Numbered from the stretch's first letter, positions 26,255 to 38,343 are shown. The stretch is 64,000 bases of DNA from Lutjanus erythropterus (GCA_020091685.1 CM034611.1:15612753-15676752), one strand, 5' to 3'. Numbers and translations are program-made. The notes: generated from the letters alone by a model not told the origin.

Positions 26255-26962
26255 AAGGGACAGTTTGGATTATTTGAAGCAGGGCTGTATGAGGTACTTA
26301 TCAATAGTCAGAGTATTACCCACAGCAGGCACACCCCCCGGTTTGAAGAAACGGAAAGCAATGCGCTGCTGTGGACAGGTTCGGGAACAAATGGTATTTT
26401 AGCCACTTAACAAAAGGCCCACCTGATAAAATCAATATTAGTTTAAGTGCACACTATATTTAAAATATTTTCACCACTTTGCTTTGCTGTCCAACAGTCT
26501 TTTCTGGCAGAAAACTGCAGTTATATAAGCTAAAAATTGCTTTCTCCAAACCAACCAAACTCCACAGGCGAAATCAGTAATTTCACCTTGTCGAACACAG
26601 AACTGCTGGTCTACGGTTACATCAATCTGTTTGATTGTTTGTGTTATTGTGTGACTTTGGTTAACCTGAATTATCTTTTTAAAACACTGAAGTCACACAT
26701 TAACAAAAACAAACTAACAAATCAAGGCGACAGTAGACCAACAACTCCAACTGTTCTGCATGCTAAAATTTCTAATTTTGCCTATGGAGTTTGCTTGGTT
26801 TGGAGAGAGCAATATCTGGCTCATAAAATGGTGGTTTTCCATCAGAAAAAGCTGTCTGATGGCAGAATAAAGTGATTAAAACATTCTAAATATAGCATAC
26901 AGTTAAACTGACAGTGTTTTTTTTAGGTGGACCTTTTCTTAAGTGGCTAAAATACATTTTAT
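26255..26962. mobile_element. Fold-back element family copy A, right end truncated
   Basis: Starts AAGGGACAGTTTGGATTATT, then GTATGAGGTACTTATC and GTCAGAGTATTACC. These are the same words as the copies at 30328 and 36205. Internal blocks GTGGACAGG, AAACCAACCAAACTCCA and CAGAAAAAGCTGTCTGATGGC are shared with the long copy. It ends in AAGTGGCTAAAATAC without the outer right terminal repeat. The frame inside it is not a recognised protein. Confidence 0.7.
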
Positions 26963-29900
26963 GCCTTTGAGGACAAAAGCAATAATCTTGTTGCCTCTAA
27001 GTTGATCATCTCAGACAGTACTGTAGGTGTGTATGGAGGCAGACTTTGGGGCAGCATTGATTAGTTAAGTAAATGATCAAGGTACTAATGACATTTTAAT
27101 CCCAGTCATTTTACCTCTCTGAACTCCTGTTTAAAGAACTGCTCCGGAGATTTCAAAGTGTCCAGTACAGTGAAAATATCTTGTTTCATTTCCTGTCTCC
27201 GTTCGCTTTCCTCTGCTGGGTCACCTCCAGGTCAGCTGGCCTGGCTGCGCTCGTTTCCGTCTTTTAATCCAACCACTCGCGGCATTTGTTGCTATACTTA
27301 ATGCCTCCACGCATGCAAATCAGGGGCAAGGAAGACTGAGTCCAAGTAATTGATCTTCTTAACTACTCCCACTCAATTACAGTAGGTTAATGCAAGCCAC
27401 CTCAAGATTGCTCATCCTCACGCTCAAATGCCATTTGCTGCTGTCCATGAGCGAGGGGTGCATGGGAGTGTGGGAAGGTGAGATCGCATGGGTGTGGGTC
27501 AGTGAAAACATTAATCACTTTCTCTCTCTGTCTGTCTGTGAACTTGAGCTGGTTTGTGTGCATTGTCCACGACTCCGTCCATTCAGCTGTGTCGTTTTAA
27601 AAGAACTGTCTCCGCTGCATCAGATAATGTGAATCTAAATAAAGAACAGCAGACCTCATGAGATTGAGTGACCTTTTCTTGTATTATCATAAATCATATA
27701 TATTCTTGAACTTATCTGAAAAAATCTGCAACATAAGCGAACGTCAGTAAGCCTGGAATCTGAGCAAAATCATTATCTCATGCTCTAATCTACTCTTCTA
27801 CCGTTGGAGCTGACTTGGTGCCAAGGTGTTCAGCAACAGGGACACAAGCAGAGGACCAGGGGGGGTGAGCCTCAAATGAGCTTGCCAAAAAGTCCAGGAG
27901 TACGGAAGCAATCTGCAGCTTTCAGCTCAGTGCCAGACCAGGCCCAGGTTGCCTCACTTAGCTGCTAATAGGTTTAACCTAATCAGCATCAGCATTCATT
28001 TAGTGATAACACTTCCTTTGCTGAGCCATGACACCCCCTTGTCTCTCTTTTGCTCTCTGTCCCTATTCTTTTTTTTCTTTTACACCTAGAAGGAATTTCC
28101 TTTCTTTAACTCTATAGCTGCTTTTACTCTGGACAAAAAACACTAACACACACATTGTCATTGAAAGTACAAGCTGCAGCACAGGTGAGAAACTAAACTT
28201 CAAACCCCAGAGATTCAGTTAGAAGCTGCAAAAGTACTGAGAGCTGAAACTCCTTTCTCTCTGCTCTCCTGAACAGACATAAGTTTCAGTTTTCTAGCAC
28301 TCATCAGAAACACAATAGAAAAGCAAACCTGTCTACTGGCAATTGAAGTAGGGTCTAATGCCTAATTTTAGTGGGTTTAGTTGCATTATAAGAAGTGTAT
28401 GTACATGCTAATTTTGGTAGGAAACAATATATTTTAAATAATCTAGAAAATGACATCACAATAAGAGAAGGCACTGGGTAAATATTTCTGCCGCAGATGA
28501 AACTATTAAAAACGCCTTTCCACTCTGCTCATAAAAATGAACATATCTCATGTTTCTGCATCTTGAAAACGTTTGGGTCAGCATGTTTTAGTAAAATGTG
28601 ATGAAAAATCATGTGCCTTTTTTTTAGTTATGACACAAGTTCAATACTTTTAGCAATTATTATGTTGTTTTTGAACAAAACATTTTAGGGATATGAAGCA
28701 TTTTAAATAAGCAAGAAAATACATCACAATGAGAAAAAATACAAACACAGGTAAATATTTCTATTATAGATGAAATTATAAAAACATTACACTGTATAGA
28801 TTTTAGGGGTATTTGCAGATACCCGATGAAATACCAAGCTCTATTGTTCAAAGGGTTAAAAATATTTTTTTCTAAATTTTTGTTAGTCTCTTTCGAGCAG
28901 TGTCAGCAGCCGCTGAACACTTGAAAATCCTTGAACTCTGCATGATATTCACTAATACGTGATATTTGTTAAATCAGGGAAGTCTCACAGGAGATGAAGT
29001 GACTGTCTCCAGACTCCACTGTGTAAATTTATGTAAGATAATCAGTGTGTTCTGCAACTTAATGCGCTCTGTGATTAGTATTCCGGGTGCCTAGTTTTCC
29101 TATCTTGACTGAGACTCTTCAATCTTTGTTCATTAGATTTTAATAGGTTTTATATTGCTCAGGTCATAGAGGACTTCACACAAAAGAATGCAAATTTTTC
29201 CATGTGCTGGATTTTAGTTGATTGTTGAGGTTATGCTGCAGTAATGTAGAGTGCAGGACAGAGACTTTTCACCTGTGTGGGTTGAGAAAAAGGACATCAG
29301 CTAATCCCAGCAGTGCTGTACGGAGGTATATCTCTAGCTCTGGTGCAAGGCAGGGATTAGATAAAGTATGGAGAGGTGCAATAGAAAAAAGGTAAAGGTA
29401 CTTCTCACATTCACCATCTATTGCTCACATTCTGTCATCTATATATACCAAACCTCACTCAGAACTGGCAAGATTTAATCTATGGAGGTCAATAAATCCT
29501 GGTCAAGGTAAAGAAGCGCAGTTGGATCGCAGCCTCATGCTGTGCTGACCTCGAAGGATTATGCAGGATGTTCTTACCAACCCCCTTACTGAGCAGAAGG
29601 TACAGGGAACGATATCAAAACATTATTTTTTTTACTGCAGATTTCCTGAGAACAAACAGTAGTTTCCAAAAACTAGTTTGCAGTTACTTTTCGTTTGTTG
29701 CTGACAGCAATATATTATATTCCAAGACAGGTAGGGGGACTTTTAGACTGTTGCCAACAGGTGGAGCCAAAATCCTTCTATGCTTTTATCTATTGTAGAT
29801 GGGATCCCACACACACACCTCTCCTCTCTTTCCGAAATAGATGTCTGGCCTAGTTATTTTCCTTTATTTAGATTTTCTCCTCATTTAATTATCTGTCCTG

Positions 29901-30327
29901 CGATGCTGCGTGCATTCCAAGACTGAATCACTCACTTTGGTACCTTCTTTTGTCATTTTATATTACCATGCTACCTTCCTTTGTCCTTATAAACAATTCT
30001 GTGGTGTGCTTTATGTATCCAATATGCATAAGGATGGCTCATTTTCATTCAGAAACACACCCATAGTGCCTTTTAAGCAAAGACAGACGCTCCATTAGAG
30101 TCATATCATTTATTCTCCACATCTTTCAGCCTTTATTTATTCATCTTTTTCTGTCCCTATAACTCAAATGATTATTCACAGTGTATCTATCACAAACAAC
30201 TGAGGCATAACATGATGATTGACAGAGACAAAGATTTATATCTTGAGTGAACATTTTATCAGTCGTGCATTTATAATGTGTATTTATATCAAGTCTGAAT
30301 ATTTATCCTCTGTTTCAGTCTATTGAT

Positions 30328-30627
30328 GGGATAATTCTGATTATTTAAAGTGGAGTTGTATGAGGTGCTGATCACTACTCAGTGTATTACCTCCAGTAGA
30401 TGGCTTGGCATGCCCCCAGTTAGGAGAAGCACAGAGGGGCACCAGCACAGAAGCTAAGAAGTGAACTGCTGTGAGCAGGGTCAGACCCTCTGTTCACAGC
30501 AGTTCATTGATTAGTTTTCATCCTGGTGCCCCTCTCTGCTTCTCCACTGATTGCCACCTACTGTAGGTAATACACTGACTAGTGATAGGTAGTCAACCCC
30601 ACTTAAAATAATCCAAACTATCCCTTT
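30328..30627. mobile_element. Fold-back MITE copy B: 300-bp palindrome before the kcnb2 exon
   Basis: The left half (from GGGATAATTCTGATTATT) pairs with the right half (from the 3' end, AAAGGGATAGTTTGGATTATT) almost to the centre. The central arms include GAACTGCTGTGAGCAG and CTGTTCACAGCAGTTC. It is a short deletion derivative of the family at 26255 and 36205. It ends 93 bp before the kcnb2 splice acceptor at 30720, so the pre-mRNA would carry a long stem just upstream of the branch-point region. Confidence 0.85.
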
Positions 30628-30720
30628 AATAATGACAGTGAAAGTCATTTTCCACAGGAACATGGATACATTTCTTGGATTCCCTCTAATATTTTATTCC
30701 TCTCTTTACTCTCTTTTCAG

Positions 30721-32694
30721 ATTCTAGCCATCATCTCGATCCTGTTCATCGTCCTCTCCACCATTGCTCTGTCTCTCAACACCTTACCAGAGCTCCAGGT
30801 CGTAGACGAGTTCGGCAATGCTAATGATAACCCCCAGCTGGCCCACGTGGAGGCTGTGTGCATTGCCTGGTTCACCATGGAGTACCTGCTTCGCTTCCTG
30901 TCCTCTCCTAATAAGTGGAAGTTCTTCAAAGGCCCACTGAATGTCATTGACTTGCTGGCCATCCTGCCCTACTATGTCACCATCTTCCTAACGGAGTCCA
31001 ACAAGAGTGTGCTGCAGTTCCAGAACGTGCGCCGTGTGGTGCAGATATTCAGGATCATGAGAATATTGAGAATCCTGAAGTTGGCCAGGCACTCCACAGG
31101 CCTCCAGTCTCTAGGGTTTACTTTGAGAAGGAGCTACAATGAACTGGGGCTGCTTATTTTATTTCTTGCCATGGGCATCATGATATTTTCCAGCTTGGTG
31201 TTCTTCGCTGAGAAAGACGAAGATGCCACCAAATTCACCAGTATCCCTGCCTCATTCTGGTGGGCGACCATTACGATGACTACAGTGGGATATGGCGACA
31301 TTTACCCACAGACTTTGCTCGGAAAGATTGTGGGTGGGCTCTGCTGCATTGCAGGAGTGCTGGTCATTGCCCTGCCTATTCCCATTATTGTCAACAACTT
31401 CTCTGAGTTCTACAAGGAACAGAAGAGGCAGGAGAAAGCCATCAAGAGGAGGGAGGCACTGGAGAGGGCCAAGAGAAATGGCAGCATTGTGTCAATGAAC
31501 CTTAAAGATGCCTTTGCCCGCAGTATGGAACTGATGGATGTTGTGGTGGAGAAAGGAGAGGACAAAACCTCCCTGGACAACCATCTGTCACCTAACCGCT
31601 GGGGCAGCTCAACCAGGCATGCAAGCTCTGAAACTAACTTGAAGTCACCAGATAAAAGAAACCCGGAGTCTCTGCTGCAAAGCACCCCTCACCGTATCAC
31701 CATCACCACCACTGGAAGTCCACAGCGGACAAACAGGACCCCGCAGCACCTTAATGCGCAGAAACTGGAGGAGATGTACAACCAGATGACCAAGTCACAG
31801 TCTTTCACTAACCTCAACACTACAAGCTCCATGAGCACTCTGAGCACAACGATGACTGGGCCCGCCTCACCTCGGAAATCTCACAGCCCTGAATTTACAT
31901 TAAAAGAGGAAGTGGAGCTGGAGATGAAGGAGGTCCAACCCTCCTCACCAGATAACTTAGCAAGCTGCTCGGCAGACTTTAGGCAACAAGGCTCAGACTC
32001 AGGTGAGGAAGAAGCTGCACCCTGTCAAATTAGACACCCCAGGGCACCACCATATCTGGATCTTGGCCACCTGAGGGCGAGTGATGACCACAGCTCTCCT
32101 CCCCTCTACGAATCGATCAATCCAGGTGATGGATCAGAGCTCCACATAGAGGAAGGGGAGAGCTTCAACAGTGCTGTGGAGAACATCCAGAGCTCTCTGA
32201 GAGGGAACAACCCTATGAAAATAAAGGGGTTGAAGGTCAACTTCACCAAAACCTCCACTGAAGGCCCACTAACACCGCCCAGCACTACCTCTCCTGGAGA
32301 CATCAGCTCCAGCATCCTGGAAGACGAGTCCCCCGAGGGAGAGACGTCGCCCCTCATCCCCAGTTCGGAGGAGCTACTCCCGATCACAGAGGAGGAGACC
32401 TGCCCACTGTCCCCTAAGAGGCTGGTGGTGGACACCCCACCCGGCGACGAGGATCAATCCACAGAGAACCACGAGGAGAAGCACTTGATGGAGGTCGCGG
32501 GCGCCGCAGTCGCACCCTTGTCACCCAAGACAGCAGCACAAAATTGCACCCAAAGTGGGGTTGTGGCAGGCGAGGAGGTCAAGGCTGACAGCAACCAAAG
32601 TGGACACAAAGTAGAGAACCACATGTTTACATCAGATATCCACCTGATACCTGGGGACGGCAGCCTGTCTCCGACCTGTGAAACCAGCATGTGA
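30721..32694 (+). CDS. kcnb2: Kv2.2 (Shab-type) voltage-gated potassium channel, last coding exon (657 residues, 5' exons outside window)
   Basis: Pore-forming subunit of a delayed-rectifier K+ channel in the neuronal plasma membrane. The exon opens in phase 0 inside S1 ([18 protein letters not shown]) after a TTTACTCTCTTTTCAG acceptor and runs to a TGA. In order: S2 ([19 protein letters not shown]), S3, an S4 with regularly spaced arginines ([18 protein letters not shown]), S5, the pore with selectivity filter TVGYGD (31282-31299), S6 with the PIP hinge ([11 protein letters not shown]), then a tail of about 430 residues. The tail identifies KCNB2 rather than KCNB1: [25 protein letters not shown] and the terminal ENHMF...ETSM resemble human KCNB2. 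The T1 domain and start codon are encoded upstream of the window. Oddities: pore-mouth YPQT instead of YPKT, and a diverged clustering motif at 31942-31980. Confidence 0.96.
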   Translation: MLAIISILFIVLSTIALSLNTLPELQVVDEFGNANDNPQLAHVEAVCIAWFTMEYLLRFLSSPNKWKFFKGPLNVIDLLAILPYYVTIFLTESNKSVLQFQNVRRVVQIFRIMRILRILKLARHSTGLQSLGFTLRRSYNELGLLILFLAMGIMIFSSLVFFAEKDEDATKFTSIPASFWWATITMTTVGYGDIYPQTLLGKIVGGLCCIAGVLVIALPIPIIVNNFSEFYKEQKRQEKAIKRREALERAKRNGSIVSMNLKDAFARSMELMDVVVEKGEDKTSLDNHLSPNRWGSSTRHASSETNLKSPDKRNPESLLQSTPHRITITTTGSPQRTNRTPQHLNAQKLEEMYNQMTKSQSFTNLNTTSSMSTLSTTMTGPASPRKSHSPEFTLKEEVELEMKEVQPSSPDNLASCSADFRQQGSDSGEEEAAPCQIRHPRAPPYLDLGHLRASDDHSSPPLYESINPGDGSELHIEEGESFNSAVENIQSSLRGNNPMKIKGLKVNFTKTSTEGPLTPPSTTSPGDISSSILEDESPEGETSPLIPSSEELLPITEEETCPLSPKRLVVDTPPGDEDQSTENHEEKHLMEVAGAAVAPLSPKTAAQNCTQSGVVAGEEVKADSNQSGHKVENHMFTSDIHLIPGDGSLSPTCETSM

Positions 32695-33671
32695 CTGTGA
32701 GAGAAGCTCTGGAGAGACAATAGACCCACTGCAACCTCAGCCTGGTGTGTGGGAGAGGCAGGAAGAAAAGATAAGGGTGCTGTTGTAGTGACAGATATTT
32801 TTGCATGGCATGACAAGTCCCTTTTACTTGTGTTGTTGTGTATTGCTGAAAAAGAAACTGCAGTGCTTCGTGCAGATTTGAGAGTGACTTTGGAACAAAG
32901 CGTGGGCTCAAAAAGGAGGCTCTTGAGGGAATTCATCAACCTATGTAGACACTTTGGTCCTCCCAATGTACATAATGACAGTCTCCTTTTTCTAGCAAAA
33001 GAAGGAAATGCACAGAGGGACTTATCTGTAAAAAGCATGCATTTAAAAAAAAGACAGATATTTTACGGTGCTTAGTTTGCTGAAAGCGCTCCACTGTAAA
33101 TACTAGGACATCTAAGGCAATGACAATGCACAGAATGGCAAAGGAAAACTGTCACTGAAGGTACAAATATTTGTAATGTGAAAAGGGAGGGGTGGGGGGT
33201 TGAATCGAGAGCCCTCAGACTGGGTGTTGCATCGTAGCGACTTATAAAAACAACATATCATTACCTTTTGTGGAAATGCAAAGTGTTCCCATGATGACCC
33301 TGTAATGTTTTTCGTGTGAAAAATGGTGTATGAAACTGTAATGTTGACATTATTGCTTTTGGTTTTCATAACGACTGTTGAACTTTCAGTTGAGCATCCA
33401 ATATTCAGTCTTTGAATCAATGACGTTCGGCAAGAAGGACAAAACACCTTGATTCCTCTAAATACACCTGTAGTTGCCAAATGTAACCGGTAAGGTTGGG
33501 AACTATCAGATACTACCGCTACTGAAAATATTTATCACGCGGTCTCAGAAGTTAGGACAAGGTTTAAGACATTTTATTCACATGGAGACCATTTTCCTCT
33601 GATATCGCACTCAGGGTTGGATGTTCAAATGCAGTTATGAAAAGGATGGTGTAGCACTGGTTCACTGGCAT

Positions 33672-33832
33672 TCAACCACTTCTTCCTAGCCAACGTTACC
33701 ATTTGATAGTGTTACACCGTACAGTAGGAAAGGCATAAATTAATTCTCTGTTGATATTTCAGAATTAATTTATGTCTTTCCTAACATATCACGTGACACT
33801 ATCAAATGGTAACATTAGCTAGTAGGTGGTTA
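33672..33832. repeat. Long imperfect hairpin in the kcnb2 3' UTR region
   Basis: The arms 33692-33747 and 33761-33816 pair at 46 of 56 positions around a 13-nt loop. The outer blocks GTTACCATTTGATAGTGT and the inner block CATAAATTAATTCT are perfect. Weaker pairing (AACCAC, CTAGC) continues for about 20 bases outward. It could be a MITE relic or a functional RNA stem. Confidence 0.8.
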
Positions 33833-34601
33833 ATACTAACGTTAGCCCCTCTGGATTTTCACGATCAATCATCTCTCCACTCTGTCCTGATCAATCATGA
33901 AATAGTCAAATGAAAACCATTTGATAGCATTCGTATGTGTATGATAACGACTTACAACCTGGAACACAGCAGTTTGACATCATCCTTTGATAACAGCATC
34001 TGAGCTTCCCACTCTTGAGTGATGACGGAGGAAAATGGCCGCTGTGTAAATATGGCGAATTCCTTGTTCAGCCTTTTGATTCCATCCAAATCACAAAAAT
34101 AAATCTTATTTACTCTGCAACTTCAGATATATACATCTAAAAGTAGTTTTAAGAATAAAATATGAAAATACTTTAAGTAGGTCTAGATTGGTTGTAGAAA
34201 ACTCTACAGTAGGTAAGTGAGATTCCATAAAACAGAGTTAAGACTATTTATTAATTCAGCACAGTAGATCTGGTCATTAATACACATATATGCTTTACTA
34301 TAATTATATATTTTGGCGATTCAAAAGGGTTAGATTACCACAAAAAAAAGACAATATTCCTTGTGATATCAATGGACCAAATCAAGCACAGTGAAAAGCT
34401 CTCATCTATCTCAGCTACATAGTAACATATAAGGTAATAACATGTATTCTGACAGTAGTTATGGGGTTTTATTTTTGTTTTTCTTATGGTTTGTTTACCT
34501 GCATTGTGTTCATTATCCTATCCTCAGCGTCCTGATGTCGTTGTTGACATTTGTTCCATACTACTGCAAGTTTATCCGATCCTGCTGATAAGTTTAAGGC
34601 A

Positions 34602-34603
<2 letters not shown>

Positions 34604-34634
<31 letters not shown>
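34604..34634. repeat. T31 homopolymer
   Basis: An uninterrupted run of 31 T in the probable kcnb2 3' UTR. It could also be the tail of a minus-strand retroposed copy, but no recognisable body adjoins it. Confidence 0.9.
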
Positions 34635-34635
<1 letters not shown>

Positions 34636-34990
34636 TATATCCGTAGTGTCTTGGACTGTAATTTATTGTGTTTTTTGTGAACAAAACTATTTTCAGTCAA
34701 ACTTAAACCCAAAGGAGTTTTTTTTTTTCTCTCTCTCTCTCTCTCTCATCTTCTTTCTCGCTTTTGTTTTACACTGACTGAAAATATATCTGTTGTATGT
34801 TGCCTTTGATTCCAATTTTATTGCTGGAATATTTGTTTATTGTTTCAGCATGACACTTGGCTTGAGTGTACTACAGTAGTAGTGTGTTTGTGAAAGCCAC
34901 ACAAACCAGAATGGTACTGACCGGAAGTATGTGGGTGAATTCTTTTGTTTGTCGTTTGTTTTATTGTTTTCTTTCTATTTCTTCTTCTTA

Positions 34991-34992
<2 letters not shown>

Positions 34993-35032
<40 letters not shown>
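34993..35032. repeat. (ATT)n trinucleotide microsatellite
   Basis: About 13 perfect ATT units. All three plus-strand frames read as homopolymeric Ile, Leu or Tyr runs and are artefacts. Confidence 0.95.
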
Positions 35033-35033
<1 letters not shown>

Positions 35034-36166
35034 GTTTTATGTTCTCACAGAGAGGTGTGGAATGTGCAATACCGCATACTGCAATCTATGCAGGCCAAGA
35101 ATTGTGGCACTTTATTTTCTGTCTATGGGATTTGTAAGTGTACAGGCAGAAATTACTTGTATTTTTCAAATGTTATATCTTTAATATGAGGCAAAACAGT
35201 ATTACAACTACCAGAATCTCACAAACAATGCAAATGAGAATTTGACTTTTGCGTTTTCATATTAATATGGCTGGCATATGCTGTCAAGCATGTTAATGCT
35301 AGATATAAATGGACCTCAAATTTGATTATCTGTGGGGATAGGGATCCAAATTTGACCACTTTTGGCCTTTTATATTGCTGTTAGATTTACATTTAAAAAA
35401 TCTAACAAATATCTGTGGAAGATATTAATATAATCTAATTTCAATGGCCACACACAAAGGATTTTATGTTTTTTGTGAATTAACGTTGAGAATGATTCTA
35501 TTTTTTCTAAACCAAAATGGAGCACGACCACAATTTCCTGCCATATGGTGGTTGAAATGATGCGTGCCTTTTCATAACACTGCTGTTTATGAGAAGGCAG
35601 CAAGTCATTTTGCTTTGTTCATATAGCACTGTACAGAAAATTCTAATTTTATAGGAGAAATCAGGTCTTTATGTAATAGATACAAGTAATGTTATTGAGT
35701 TCTCTCAGGTTTTCTATAACTCTCTGATGTTCCGATTGGATAGATTCTCTGTTTTTTCTTTAACAGCTAATGTCAACTAGTTAACTTCTGTACTTTTTTG
35801 AAAGGTGATGTTGTCAAATTCACATTGATGTCTTGGCTCCTCAAGTAAGGAGCGGCAATATTTCTCCCTCCTCCTGGGTAATCTGTGTACCACATTCAGT
35901 GTCCACCCCCATCAGTCTTCAGTGAGACAGGAAGGAGCACAAACGAAAGGACAGAAGTTTGAGGGTGTAAAAGCTGAGAAATAGACAAGAGAAGTATAGA
36001 AGAGTCTAGCTGACCGCAGACAGGCAGGAAAAGATCCCTACTGTCACTGAGCTGATACATCTGATTATTTCCCACGCTGACGCCATTGAGTGCTCCAATC
36101 CCTACAGCTTCAGAGGCTCTAACCTCATGGCATGCCCTCAGGAACAGCGATCAATGAGTAAAAGGA

Positions 36167-36189
36167 AAGGATAAGGATAAGGATAAGGG
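36167..36189 (+). repeat. (GGATAA)3 short tandem repeat
   Basis: Three GGATAA units followed by GGGA. Each unit contains a GATAAG word, the core of GATA-factor sites, but with no conservation evidence the repeat reading is preferred. Confidence 0.6.
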
Positions 36190-36204
36190 AAGGCTTTGAG
36201 AGTT

Positions 36205-37425
36205 AAAGGGATAGTTTGGATTATTTAAAGCGAGGTTGCATGAAGTACAGTTGTTGGAGTGGCGGTCGGCATGCTCCCAGTTTGTGGGTGCAGCAGGAGT
36301 ACCGGTGTAAGTCGTCTCGCATAGCCAGACCCATCTCCACAGCACAAAGTACTCTGGCTTGTTTGTATTTCTCTAAACCAATCACAGCCATCTTGGGCAG
36401 CGCTTAGCCAAGGATGCGGCGACGATGCTCCTAAAAAAAATTGTCGGGCATAGCATGTTTTGGTGGAACATTTGCGCGGCGGGAGGTGGGCCTTGATATT
36501 AAAATGTCTATATTGCTGCAAAATAACACCTGGCAGCTGCTAGCTTGTTTATGTTCTTACCATTAGCAACCAAGGTGCTAATTTGCCATTTTTCAGCGTG
36601 TAGGTTGCTAGCTTAGAAGTTCCCGGAAAACACTAATAGCGAATATGCTGTCCAAAACACGCATCCAATGGCTAGCTCATACCCACGGTCTAAACATGGT
36701 GTAAGAGACTAGAAGCTAATCAATGTACTGCTGTGGACAGGGTCAGCAACAAAACATATTTTAGCCATCTAACCACCTGTTTTACTGTTCTGTCAGACAG
36801 CCTTTTCAGGAGGGAAAACAGCATTATTTAATCCAAATATCTCCCTCTTCAAACCAACCAAACTCCATTGCGAACAGATCGAGACAGCGGCAGGCGAGTA
36901 ACTCCTCTATTCTGCACTGTTTTTGCCAAATGAGTCTGGTTGAGCAAGAGAAAGTGACACTTGGCCTATATAAGAGCAGGTTCCCATCAGAAAGGCTGTC
37001 TGACAGCAAGGTAAAACACACAACGTACACACTCTGGAGTTGGAGCTCGGTGACTACCTGCCTCATTGCCTACCAGACTCCATAAACATATTGCTCAATT
37101 TAACTGTTATAAACATCCTCTCCTTCTAAAACATACTTAATGATTCCTTATGACTAATAAACATATGCTTACTTATTTGGCGAACATCAGCAACAGCAAC
37201 AGGCAAACAAAATCCAGAGTAGAAATTTCATACTGGCTGTAGCACAGTAAATAAATTACATATTACTCCTTTAAGTGGCTAAAATATGTTTTGCTGCTGA
37301 CCCTGTCCACAGCAGTACATTGTTTAGCTTCCGTGCTGGTACTCCTCGCTGCTTCTCCAGTCTGCTGTAGGTAATACCCTGACTATGGATACAACCCCTC
37401 TTTGAATAGTCCAGACTGTCCCTTT
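36205..37425. mobile_element. Fold-back element family copy C, long form with nested insertion
   Basis: The left terminus AAAGGGATAGTTTGGATTATT pairs with the right terminus (reverse complement AAAGGGACAGTCTGGACTATT). Inner inverted arms are GTACTGCTGTGGACAGGGTC (36726 on) and GACCCTGTCCACAGCAGTAC (37298 on). A separate repeat (GTCTCGCATAGCCAGACCC, then CTCTAAACCAATCACAGCC) occupies roughly 36310-36720 inside it. No transposase frame is recognisable. The copy lies within the probable kcnb2 3' UTR. Confidence 0.75.
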
Positions 37426-38343
37426 AGGAGGTCGGGTGAAATGGGGTCCTCCCAAAGTGGTTACATTTCATCTGTGATCAGTTGTGCTCCATGTTTCCGT
37501 TTGTCTGTGTACATACTGTATGCCCCCCTGACCCCCATAATTTTAATCAGAGATTCATGGGAGAGCTCATGGAATTATCTTTCATGTGAAATTATTGATC
37601 CCTCATTGGAAAGTCTTTGGTATTCTCCAAAGTAAAATGTCAGTGGTGGTTGTTTGGAGTTTTCATTTGTCTTTTTTGTTTTTTTTTGCTTTGTAAAGGA
37701 AGGTTAGGTAATAACCTTCTTGTTAAACCTCTTTTTCTCTGTACCTGTACGTAAATTTTTTCCTTCATCCCTTGTTTGTAGTATCCATGTCTCTGTGTTA
37801 GCCTCGAGTAATCCTTCATTTTGACAGGTAGAGTAGAGAAACAAGGGATTTGGATTGATCAGCTATATTCCCTTGGAATGATGTTTGTGTGGATACTGAA
37901 ATTAATTCTGTGAGCTGACAGCAAATGGACTGTGCTCTGTCTTACTGTCTCACAATGGCATTATCATCTGTGATACTGTACAGAGTGGAAAGGATGTGTC
38001 TTTATTTTCTCTGAGAGAATGGGTATTGTCTGTGTCACTCATGCGTGCTTACCGAACCTTGCTCCCTAAAGCATTGTTTCCTCTTATTTCTCTGTGTATT
38101 CTGCCTCTTACATTTTTTTTCTTTTTGGAATTTTTTTTTTTTGTCTCTGTTCAGCTTTGGAGAACATGATCATTAGACACACTCTGAGCTACAGACTGTT
38201 TTCTGTACAAAGCAACATCTTTGTATGCATGTAGTAGTCCAAACAATTATGTGACCACAGAACACTTTGTTATGGTACATGTATGTCAACATTTCTGTAG
38301 AGCATTGTTCCCCATTACGTCTATTAGCATATGCAGAATAACA

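Larger units (their letters stand above)
1..30720 (+). other. kcnb2: kcnb2 intron, 3' part (no exon recognised)
   Basis: Open frames here are short, lack splice-supported homology and often run through microsatellites, so I see no coding exon. The exon at 30721 opens in phase 0 inside transmembrane segment S1 after a clean pyrimidine tract and CAG, so the cytoplasmic N-terminal (T1) exons must lie upstream of the window. That makes this at least 30.7 kb of one intron, in line with the very large intron at this place in vertebrate KCNB genes. Besides the elements listed separately there are small CA/TG runs near 5984-6000, 6320-6340, 6687-6700, 13505-13531 and 17470-17489, a T run near 7052 and a TTTA run near 22712-22735. 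The stretches between listed repeats (about 1200-4990, 5380-6760, 7730-8940, 9460-12810, 13150-15520, 18000-22100, 24925-26250, 26970-30320) show nothing I can name. Confidence 0.8.

Noticed and set aside
31282..31299. Assigning the channel to kcnb1 instead of kcnb2 from the core
   Set aside because: The S1-S6 core is nearly identical in both. The tail ([14 protein letters not shown], terminal ETSM) matches KCNB2, and terf1/sbspon are KCNB2 neighbours.
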